Origin: Cytophagaceae bacterium
Lineage (GTDB): Bacteria > Bacteroidota > Bacteroidia > Cytophagales > Spirosomataceae
DNA: 5,493 nucleotides
Assembly: GCA_947471105.1 (NCBI GenBank)
Contig: CANIYB010000171.1
Location: 1 to 5,493, forward strand
Direction of reading: 5' to 3'
Under the pieces are notes generated by a model. It saw nothing but the letters and a program-made list of their open reading frames with translations, did not search any database and was not told where the DNA came from. The position numbers and the translations under genes are program-made. Shown here piece after piece: positions 1 through 5,493 of the stretch. Numbering within the stretch: position 1 is the stretch's first letter; every line of letters begins with the position of its first letter.

Positions 1-1169
1 AATGAATTGAAATTCGTGATACCCAAAATTCCACCCGGAGTGGCTAAGCGAACACCCATGCCTAGAAAATGGCTGGTGAATCCTGATATATCATAATCAG
101 AAGTATAAAAAGCATCTTTGGTTTCGTGTTTGGCGTAGGGTTTGAAATAGTCGACGGCCGACTGCACATTGAATCGATAAAATGGACTCAAGGAGAAAAA
201 TGGGGTCAATTTAAATGGCACTTCGATATTAGCCGTATGGGCTTTCATTCCCCAATCGTCTAAATAAGCTCGATAAAATAAGCGGATAACGGTTTGGTCT
301 CCTGCAAAATAGCTGAACCTCATGCCTATCGGTAATTTAAATCGAGTCCCAGGCAATTTTTCAACGGTCTCATTTCCATTGGTAAAATAAACCCGATGAA
401 AGGGAGTGCTCAATAAACCTTCTTGGAAGCTAGGTTCAATCATGGCCATCACCTGCAATCGCTGATTGATCACTTGCGACAAAGAAAAAGAAAGATTATA
501 TGAATTTCTTGGTTTATAGTCGATCCCTTTGGTATCTCTTTCCGCACCGGAAGGATAGGTAAAAGACCTTAACTCAGCGGGTAAAATACACATGTAGGTA
601 TCAAAAAAAGCACCCCCCTTGATGGAGAATTCTGTATTTTTGCTTTTCGAAAGCTTGGTTAAGTTTGCATTGATGCCATGTGAAACATAATCATATTCCG
701 TGGAAAAGGCATAACTCAATCCTTGAGTTACTCCGGCAGCATCATCTTTCACGGACCAAGATAAACTTGGGTAAATATGCGTATCCTTGCGGGATGCAGA
801 TGAAATAGTTAATGGATCAATTTTATCAGACGAGGCTGATGTGTAATAATCAATATTGAAATCAGCTGTTAATCGGTGCGTCCGATTAAATCGATCTAAT
901 TTAGAAACGCTTATCTCAAACGAATTCGCCCAATCGGTCAATTTTTCTGTCCCAATCCCCCCCGTGATGGCAGAATTATTTCCATCCTGCAAGTAATACC
1001 CAGAAACTAAATTGATTTCCTCAAACTTGATTTTTCGTTTTAAAAATCCTGTGTCAATTTTAGATACTGAGGCATTTTTAGCTCCCCGACTGTAAAATAA
1101 AAACTCCTGAGCATTAGCTCCGTGAAGCAATGAACAATACAAACCAATGGTGACAAGGACTTTTTTCAT
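1..1169 (-). CDS. DUF3570 domain-containing outer-membrane beta-barrel protein (3' end cut by window edge)
   Basis: The frame is open from an ATG at 1169 to the left edge, giving 389 complete codons without a stop, so the C-terminus is missing. The N-terminus is a clear Sec signal peptide (MKK, then a hydrophobic stretch, then ANA|QE with cleavage after residue 20). The mature part has alternating polar and hydrophobic strands rich in Tyr, Phe and Ser, with many short turns and no helical domain, as in an outer-membrane barrel. I recognise DUF3570 from segments such as DYYTSASSDKIDP, YPSLSWS, STEYDY, YLDDWGMKAHT and YTSDYD. From memory the family is a little over 400 residues, so probably only the last tenth or less is absent. 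It starts 2 nt after the DUF4266 stop and is the last gene visible in the cassette. Its role is unknown; I infer that it is an outer-membrane channel or anchor for the redox proteins encoded upstream. The barrel assignment is firmer than any function. Confidence 0.85.
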   Translation of the reverse strand, partial: MKKVLVTIGLYCSLLHGANAQEFLFYSRGAKNASVSKIDTGFLKRKIKFEEINLVSGYYLQDGNNSAITGGIGTEKLTDWANSFEISVSKLDRFNRTHRLTADFNIDYYTSASSDKIDPLTISSASRKDTHIYPSLSWSVKDDAAGVTQGLSYAFSTEYDYVSHGINANLTKLSKSKNTEFSIKGGAFFDTYMCILPAELRSFTYPSGAERDTKGIDYKPRNSYNLSFSLSQVINQRLQVMAMIEPSFQEGLLSTPFHRVYFTNGNETVEKLPGTRFKLPIGMRFSYFAGDQTVIRLFYRAYLDDWGMKAHTANIEVPFKLTPFFSLSPFYRFNVQSAVDYFKPYAKHETKDAFYTSDYDISGFTSHFLGMGVRLATPGGILGITNFNS

Positions 1170-1171
1170 AC

Positions 1172-1390
1172 CTAGTTACATCCGCAGCCTCCTCCGCTTT
1201 TTCCTCCATTTGCTCCCGAAGCCCCTTCACGATATAAATAAAAACTTTGCTCAAACTTTTCACTCTTACGCGATGACAATTCCATTTCAGAATCATTAAT
1301 CCTGCTTTTCTGAAACTCCTTTACCGCAGTGCAGGATTGCATTAAAATGAAACTCAAAACTGAAAAATATAGAATCCATTTTTTCATCAT
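1172..1390 (-). CDS. DUF4266 domain-containing small lipoprotein with Gly/Cys C-terminal tail
   Basis: This is a 72-residue protein. It starts MMKKW, has a hydrophobic stretch over residues 5-17, and then MQSC with Cys20 as the probable lipidated residue (a relaxed lipobox of the kind seen in Bacteroidota). A short charged, Ser-rich middle (residues 22-50) leads to YREGASGANGG and the terminal GGGCGCN, with Cys69 and Cys71 separated by one Gly. Small size, the lipobox and the GCGCN end are what I associate with DUF4266. The start ATG shares its A with the ApbE stop (TAATG), a classic coupled junction; a second ATG lies directly after it. The DUF3570 gene follows after 2 nt. The function is not known. 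The CxC tail could bind a metal or form a redox-active thiol pair served by the neighbouring thioredoxin, but that is inference. Confidence 0.85.
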   Translation of the reverse strand: MMKKWILYFSVLSFILMQSCTAVKEFQKSRINDSEMELSSRKSEKFEQSFYLYREGASGANGGKSGGGCGCN

Positions 1391-2328
1391 TACGCAAGGG
1401 CTAAACTTTTTTCATGAATATTTTTTGTACTAAAAACTTGGTTCGCATCATCGATAATAATGCAGGCCACTCCTTTCATTTGATTCATTAAATGAAGGCC
1501 AACCTCCACGCCCATCACGGCAATGGGAGTTGTTAATGCATCTGCTAATTCAGCAAATGGGGCAAATACCGTTACACTTTTAATTCCTTGCATGGGAAAT
1601 CCCGTTTTGGGATGTATGGTATGCGAATATTTTTGACCGTCAATCAGGACAAATTTCTCGTAATTTCCAGAGGTAGCCACCGCGGAGTCATTCAGTGAGA
1701 ATTCAGATAAAATATCCCTTGGAAAATCTGGGTTAGAAATTCCTACGGTCCAATCTTCCCCATCCGCACGCTTTCCCCAAGCGCACATATCACCCGAAGC
1801 ATTTACAATGCCATCAGTAAAACCTAAACCCACTAAGACCTTTTTCGCCTGATCAGCCGCATAGCCTTTTCCGATACCGCCAAAACCAATGCGCATACCT
1901 TTTTTTGCCAAAAAAATCGTTTCGTTGGCGCGATCTAACAAGATGTTTTTGAAATTGATTAAATGTACGGCATTTTTAGCAAGCTCCTTTGATGGCAATT
2001 GCTTCATGTTCTGATCAAAATTCCACAAGGATTTATCTAAAGATCCATATGATAAATCAAAGGCTCCTTGGGTTAATTCAGAAATTCGCTGCGCCCGCTC
2101 GACTAAATTAAAGACTTCTTCATCGACCTTTACCGGAGAAATTCCAGCATTTGAATTGACTTGGTTAATTTGAGAATTCGCCTGATAGGTGGATAATAAT
2201 GCTTCGATTCGCTTAATTTCAATGATGGCTTTTTCCAAGGCTTGATTTGCTTTTACTTCATCATCTCCTACGACCCCTAGGTCGAAGCGATTTCCCATTA
2301 AAAGTTCATTGCGTTGAAATAAATGCAT
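1390..2328 (-). CDS. apbE: FAD:protein FMN transferase (ApbE family), no signal peptide
   Basis: ApbE proteins split FAD and attach FMN covalently to Thr or Ser of target proteins in a Mg-dependent reaction. Numbered from the ATG at 2328 (312 residues), the family blocks occur in order: MGNRFDL at 11-17, GFGGIGKGYAAD at 148-159, NASGD at 176-180, SGNYE at 220-224, HTIHPKTGFP at 236-245, and DALTT with Asp263 and Thr267 in the place of the metal-binding Asp/Thr pair. The usual HxIDP block has His239 where Asp is common. I prefer the ATG one nt after the thioredoxin stop; an in-frame TTG at 2355 would add nine residues and overlap that gene. Neither start gives a signal peptide or lipobox, unlike the many ApbE proteins that are exported lipoproteins, so this one should act in the cytoplasm. 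Its target is not evident: no FMN-binding domain, Nqr or Rnf subunit is encoded in the window. Confidence 0.93.
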   Translation of the reverse strand: MHLFQRNELLMGNRFDLGVVGDDEVKANQALEKAIIEIKRIEALLSTYQANSQINQVNSNAGISPVKVDEEVFNLVERAQRISELTQGAFDLSYGSLDKSLWNFDQNMKQLPSKELAKNAVHLINFKNILLDRANETIFLAKKGMRIGFGGIGKGYAADQAKKVLVGLGFTDGIVNASGDMCAWGKRADGEDWTVGISNPDFPRDILSEFSLNDSAVATSGNYEKFVLIDGQKYSHTIHPKTGFPMQGIKSVTVFAPFAELADALTTPIAVMGVEVGLHLMNQMKGVACIIIDDANQVFSTKNIHEKSLALA

Positions 2329-2329
2329 G

Positions 2330-2746
2330 CTAGAGCCTAAATTGTTTGATTTCAAAAATGAATTTCGAAATCGACGGTTGGTATCCGTCCCATTCCTTCA
2401 GCACTTTTCCTTGTTCATTCAGTAAAACCGTTAATGGGAATTTACCTGAACTATTGTATTTTTCAGCTAATAAATCGTTTTTGCTTTGTTGGTCTTTGGC
2501 TAATTGGTTTTTTTTCAACCTAGGAAAATCAGCCCGCAACAAAACTAAATTGCTCTCAGCAAAAGATTGAAATTCAGCAGATTCAAATACATCCTTCTTT
2601 AATTTGATGCAAGGTCCACACCAATCAGATCCCGAAAAATTCAGTAAAATTAATTTATGGTTTTGTTTGGCAAGTTGTTGGGCCTCTGAGAAATCAGCAC
2701 CCCAAACCCCAAGAAAATTAAATAACAAAATAGCTAAAAGATGCAT
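2330..2746 (-). CDS. Exported thioredoxin-fold protein (WCGPC)
   Basis: Read from the ATG at 2746 this is a 138-residue protein with a hydrophobic N-terminus (residues 2-15) ending VWGADF, a probable signal peptide cleaved near residue 16 or 17. The thioredoxin domain follows: FSGSDWCGPC with the redox cysteines at 43 and 46, then a charged helix and the KFPLTVL block with the expected cis-proline at 104. The FSGSDWCGPC form is typical of small periplasmic thioredoxin-family proteins of Bacteroidota. It likely reduces, oxidises or isomerises thiols in the periplasm; candidate partners are the two cysteines of the DUF4266 tail. An in-frame ATG pair at 2782/2779 would add 12 residues, including two Lys useful to a signal peptide, but it overlaps the Rieske gene by 32 nt and falls within its Asn-Asp-Gly codons, so it may be incidental. 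The start is therefore less certain than the gene. Confidence 0.88.
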   Translation of the reverse strand: MHLLAILLFNFLGVWGADFSEAQQLAKQNHKLILLNFSGSDWCGPCIKLKKDVFESAEFQSFAESNLVLLRADFPRLKKNQLAKDQQSKNDLLAEKYNSSGKFPLTVLLNEQGKVLKEWDGYQPSISKFIFEIKQFRL

Positions 2747-2750
2747 GATT

Positions 2751-3356
2751 TTAAGAGAATACGACCAATGTTTTTCCATCATTGGCTGTTCGATAAATGT
2801 TTAAACCCCGACTACCTAAAGAATTTAAACCTTGACCATTGATCGTGAAACGAGCTCCATGATCGGTGCAATAAAATTCATTTTGGTTAAATATAATTCG
2901 CTGCCTTGGTTGGTGTGTACATAAATTTTGCGCAGCAACAAACTGACCTGAGCCTAATGATGCGATCACAACGGTGCCATTCGCAATCATAAAACCTCCT
3001 TGATTTTTTAAGGTAGATGCAGAAGTACCCGTGAGGTCAACTTTAACAATAAAATTAGTAATGGTATTTAATTCAGTGGTAGTGACAATTCCAGATAAAT
3101 TTGTGGTAGCTCCAGAGCCACTTCCAGAAGTAATTCCTGAACTCCCTCCTGCCGGATTATAACTAGGTAAAACAGGAATAGGTGCGGCTTTCAAACTATC
3201 TAAGCCTGCCACTATTTCACCTTTATTATTAACTATTAAGGAATTTAAAACAGAGTCACTTTTGGTTGTACAAGAACCTAAGATGGCCATCAAGGCAGAA
3301 CCTTTAAAACCTATTGTCTTTAAAAACTCATAACGAGAATATTTATCATTACTCAT
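2751..3356 (-). CDS. Rieske [2Fe-2S] lipoprotein
   Basis: The product has 201 residues from the ATG at 3356. The N-terminus has SRYEFLKTIGF at 7-17, close to a Tat signal (SRRxFLK) but with Tyr at the second Arg, then a hydrophobic stretch and the lipobox LGSC with Cys29 as lipidation site. A Ser/Gly/Thr/Pro-rich linker covers about residues 58-90. The C-terminal half is a Rieske domain: CTH at 146-148 and CTDH at 163-166 give the two Cys and two His cluster ligands with 14 residues between His148 and Cys163. The extra disulfide cysteines of bc1-type Rieske proteins are absent, so it resembles low-potential or ferredoxin-like Rieske domains. It should carry electrons at the outer face of a membrane. 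It is the first gene of the cassette, with the thioredoxin gene starting 4 nt after its stop. A TTG at 3368 could add four residues but is less likely. Confidence 0.9.
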   Translation of the reverse strand: MSNDKYSRYEFLKTIGFKGSALMAILGSCTTKSDSVLNSLIVNNKGEIVAGLDSLKAAPIPVLPSYNPAGGSSGITSGSGSGATTNLSGIVTTTELNTITNFIVKVDLTGTSASTLKNQGGFMIANGTVVIASLGSGQFVAAQNLCTHQPRQRIIFNQNEFYCTDHGARFTINGQGLNSLGSRGLNIYRTANDGKTLVVFS

Positions 3357-3555
3357 GAGAATAATCAATCATTTTTTGACGGTTAACAAGTATGTAAACA
3401 CAAGGTATCTATTTTATCATTTAGATTAATTCTAAAAAGCCTATAGTACACAAAACAAACGACCTACGCCAAAATTCTGTAGATAAAAACCTAGATTAAA
3501 ATCTGTATTCTTGAAATTTTTCTAAAGAAAATTGATCTTAAATTATTGAGTGCGT
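3357..3555. other. AT-rich intergenic region between the amidohydrolase gene and the redox cassette
   Basis: This is the only sizeable non-coding gap in the window, about 200 bp and AT-rich. No convincing ORF, tRNA or riboswitch fold was seen. It should contain the end of the upstream transcript and the promoter of the five-gene cassette. The octamer TAGATTAA occurs twice (3422-3429 and 3492-3499), and the second copy is part of a small inverted repeat AGATT-AA-AATCT at 3493-3504. Such short AT-rich matches may be chance. Confidence 0.6.
3443..3472 (-). promoter_or_regulatory. Possible promoter of the Rieske-led cassette
   Basis: On the minus strand TTGGCG and TACTAT are separated by 18 nt. 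Read against the Bacteroidota pattern, TTTG is followed after 21 nt by TACTATAG, a partial match to TAnnTTTG. The element would leave a leader of roughly 80 nt before the ATG at 3356. The match is imperfect in both readings and was found by eye only; its position in the sole gap upstream of the cassette is the main support. Confidence 0.22.
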
Positions 3556-4989
3556 TTAATTATCTCGATAATTCAATGCGGGTTTACGGGTTCCTAATAA
3601 GGACTTATATTGGAAATCCACGCCTCTCTTTTTTGTCCATTCATCCGTCGCTTCTTGAATCATTTTGGGATTTTTAAATAAATCAATGGCCGACAACGCA
3701 ATCGTTTTTGCTGCGACCATCATTCCTTTTCGGCCTATGCTAGTTCCGCCGGAAGCGACTGCTTGCCAACTATGTGCCGAGGTTCCCGGAACCCAAGTGG
3801 CGGTTCCCAACCCGATGGTTGGCACCACCCATGACACATCCCCCACGTCGGTTGACCCACCCGAACTCGGATCAGGTCGATTTAACAACACTTGGTTCGT
3901 TGTATTTAAATCCATGGCTTCCATCCCAGGGGTTTGTTGGAGCTGCTTCGCAAAAGCAGTCTCTGTGGGAGAAAGCACATAACCGCCAACCGCCTTTAAA
4001 TTAGCCGCCATGACTTCCGCTAAACGTTCATTGGGTAAAATCTCATATACGCCACTGATCAGTTCCACTTCAAATTTAGTTCCGGTCCCTAGTGCAGCCC
4101 CTTCAGCTGCTTTTTCTACGCGATCCCAAACGTCAAAAACAATGTTTCGATTTGGTGAGCGAATGTAATAATATACCTCTGCAAAATCAGGAACAATGTT
4201 AGGAGCCTTCCCGCCATTGGTGATGACATAATGAATTCTTGTGGACGCAGGAACATGTTCCCGCATCATGTTAACCATATAGTCCATGGCCTCCACAGCG
4301 TCCAAGGCAGAACGTCCCCTTTCAGGTGAGGCAGCCGCATGTGACGACAATCCATAAAACCGAAATTTACCCGCTTTATTGGCTAAAGATGAAGAGGCTG
4401 CCACTGTATTTTCATCATTGGGATGCCAATGCAACATGACATCTGCTTGGGCAAATAAACCTGCTCGGACCATGTAAACTTTCCCTGCCCCCCCTTCTTC
4501 AGCGGGACAACCGTATAATTTAATGGTGCCTTTTTGACCCGTTTCTTTCATCCAGTCTTTGACCGCAATGGCTGCTGCCACAGAACCTGTTCCAAACAAA
4601 TGATGGCCACAAGCATGACCAGAATTACCCCCTAATGAACGTTTTACAGGGATCGTATCCTGTGACAAACCCGGTAAAGCATCGTATTCTGCCATGATTC
4701 CAATGACAGGTTTGCCTTGTCCGAAAGTAGCCACAAAGGCCGTCGGTATATCCGCTACCCCGGCTTCTATGGTAAATCCGGCTTGTTTTAAGGTTTCTTG
4801 AAGCAATAAAGAACTTTGCTTTTCCTTATAACCCACCTCGGCTAAACTCCATATTTTTTGTGCAATCTGGCCATAAGTTGATTCCAATTTACTGATGCGG
4901 GCGATGGCTTTTTTCTTATCGAGATCCTGAGCATTAGTGATGAATGCACTAAATGCCAACAGGCATACAACTATATTTTTACGAATCAT
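3556..4989 (-). CDS. Exported M20-family amidohydrolase (AbgB-like)
   Basis: This is a complete 477-residue protein. The N-terminus MIRKN, a hydrophobic core and TNA|QD form a Sec signal peptide cleaved after residue 20, so the enzyme should act in the periplasm or be released. The zinc-peptidase features of M20 amidohydrolases follow: AEYDALPG at 100-107, GHACGHH at 124-130, PAEEGGAGK at 162-170 with the Glu pair 164/165, HWHP at 187-190, the lid-domain SSHAA at 215-219 and GTSAHSW at 402-408 with a late His ligand. Length and these blocks fit the AbgB group (p-aminobenzoyl-glutamate hydrolase subunit B and relatives) better than short M20D aminoacylases. It probably cleaves an amide bond of an N-acyl or aminobenzoyl amino acid; the true substrate cannot be read from sequence. 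No AbgA-like partner gene is present. It starts 19 nt after the lipid kinase stop, so the two may be cotranscribed; no Shine-Dalgarno precedes the ATG. Confidence 0.92.
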   Translation of the reverse strand: MIRKNIVVCLLAFSAFITNAQDLDKKKAIARISKLESTYGQIAQKIWSLAEVGYKEKQSSLLLQETLKQAGFTIEAGVADIPTAFVATFGQGKPVIGIMAEYDALPGLSQDTIPVKRSLGGNSGHACGHHLFGTGSVAAAIAVKDWMKETGQKGTIKLYGCPAEEGGAGKVYMVRAGLFAQADVMLHWHPNDENTVAASSSLANKAGKFRFYGLSSHAAASPERGRSALDAVEAMDYMVNMMREHVPASTRIHYVITNGGKAPNIVPDFAEVYYYIRSPNRNIVFDVWDRVEKAAEGAALGTGTKFEVELISGVYEILPNERLAEVMAANLKAVGGYVLSPTETAFAKQLQQTPGMEAMDLNTTNQVLLNRPDPSSGGSTDVGDVSWVVPTIGLGTATWVPGTSAHSWQAVASGGTSIGRKGMMVAAKTIALSAIDLFKNPKMIQEATDEWTKKRGVDFQYKSLLGTRKPALNYRDN

Positions 4990-5008
4990 GAATGTAAAAT
5001 TTTTGCGA

Positions 5009-5493
5009 TTAATTTGGGACTATATACTTGAATTTAGCAGGAAGAATTTTAAAATCAAAAATATCAGACGCTAAAATTTCTCCGTCCACTTGTGCAATAA
5101 GGACCCGATTGCAATGGATGCGCGTTGATTGAATGGTAGAGAATTCCAAAAAAGGATAGTTCACATGTTTGCCTTTTTGAATTAAGGGCATATAAAAAAG
5201 ACGCTTAATGATGGCAATTGGATTGCATAACATCATATTTAATGCACCGTCCTGAATGGAGGCCATGGGGAAAAAATGGAATCCACCCCCAGCTCTGGAT
5301 GAATTAAATACCATGCATAAAAAAACTTTCTTTGAAAATATTTTACCCGCACGCTCAAAAGAAATGATGTACGATTTAAATTTAAATAATTGCGGAATGG
5401 CCGCTAAATAATACCCTAAGGCACCGCCAATAAAACGAATGGCCTTCATCGATTTCAATACGTCCCCCTCAATACCAATCCCCACCCCATTTA
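5009..5493 (-). CDS. Diacylglycerol kinase/YegS-type lipid kinase, C-terminal part (5' end cut by window edge)
   Basis: The frame is open to the right edge, so the N-terminal catalytic subdomain with the nucleotide-binding loops lies outside the window; the GTG at 5485 is an internal codon and not a start. The visible 161 or so residues are the C-terminal beta-sandwich domain of the DAGK/YegS/BmrU family: NGVGIGIEGDV near the edge, a helix ending GYYLAAIPQLFKFK, the block GGGFHFFPMASIQDGALNMM with the conserved DG, and QVDGE near the C-terminus. Members phosphorylate diacylglycerol or related lipids at the inner membrane face using ATP; some act on sphingoid bases or undecaprenol-type lipids, and the substrate cannot be told here. 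It is the first of a two-gene set with the amidohydrolase 19 nt downstream, a pairing with no evident biochemical link. Confidence 0.88.
   Translation of the reverse strand, partial: NGVGIGIEGDVLKSMKAIRFIGGALGYYLAAIPQLFKFKSYIISFERAGKIFSKKVFLCMVFNSSRAGGGFHFFPMASIQDGALNMMLCNPIAIIKRLFYMPLIQKGKHVNYPFLEFSTIQSTRIHCNRVLIAQVDGEILASDIFDFKILPAKFKYIVPN

Noticed and set aside
1114..1296. 60-codon minus-strand frame overlapping the DUF4266 and DUF3570 genes
   Set aside because: It is out of frame with two better-supported genes and its translation lacks any family feature.
2346..2804. Plus-strand open frames at 2346-2570 and 2604-2804
   Set aside because: Both lie opposite the thioredoxin gene and its junctions; the translations show no domain or signal and the minus-strand genes are clear.
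3357..3368. TTG at 3368 as the Rieske start
   Set aside because: The ATG four codons later gives a normal signal sequence, and the extra residues MIIL add nothing to it.
3515..3533. AT-only-like hairpin (AATTTTC-TTTA-GAAAAATT on the minus strand) after the amidohydrolase stop, considered as a terminator
   Set aside because: The stem has a single G-C pair and a bulged A, and no T-tract follows on the minus strand, so it is not a convincing intrinsic terminator.
3665..4004. Two overlapping plus-strand open frames opposite the amidohydrolase
   Set aside because: They mirror a well-conserved M20 coding region on the minus strand and have no recognisable protein features.
5483..5485. GTG at 5485 as the start of the lipid kinase
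   Set aside because: The frame continues upstream to the edge with NG before it, matching the conserved NGVGIG block, so this is an internal valine.

Overview
The window reads as a piece of a Bacteroidota chromosome, with Cytophagales as a tentative guess. The gene families are typical of that phylum, recognisable Shine-Dalgarno sequences are missing before the starts, and many products carry Sec or lipoprotein export signals. All seven genes lie on the minus strand, so transcription runs from the right edge to the left edge. The first gene is cut by the right edge and the last by the left edge. I see no RNA gene, mobile element or CRISPR array.

Right part (5493 to 3556): the C-terminal part of a diacylglycerol kinase/YegS-type lipid kinase is followed, after 19 nt, by an exported M20-family amidohydrolase of the AbgB-like type with its metal ligands intact. 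A gap of about 200 bp then separates this pair from the next set; it holds only a weak promoter candidate.

Left part (3356 to 1): five genes packed almost without spacing encode, in transcription order, a Rieske [2Fe-2S] lipoprotein, an exported thioredoxin-fold protein with a WCGPC motif, an ApbE-type FAD:protein FMN transferase without a signal peptide, a 72-residue DUF4266-type lipoprotein ending in a Gly/Cys tail (GGGCGCN), and a DUF3570-type outer-membrane beta-barrel protein that is open at the left edge. The start codons I prefer lie between 1 nt of overlap and 4 nt after the preceding stop, which suggests one translationally coupled operon.

Together the five genes look like a cell-envelope redox cassette: an iron-sulfur lipoprotein, a thiol-disulfide protein, a flavin transferase, a small cysteine-tailed lipoprotein and an outer-membrane barrel. 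The ApbE/thioredoxin/DUF4266/DUF3570 association is one I recall from other genomes, but I know of no established function for it. The most interesting points are the DUF4266 tail, the unidentified ApbE target (an SGAT tetrapeptide lies in the Rieske linker), the cytoplasmic-looking ApbE beside exported partners, and the Tat-like signal of the Rieske protein that lacks its second arginine.
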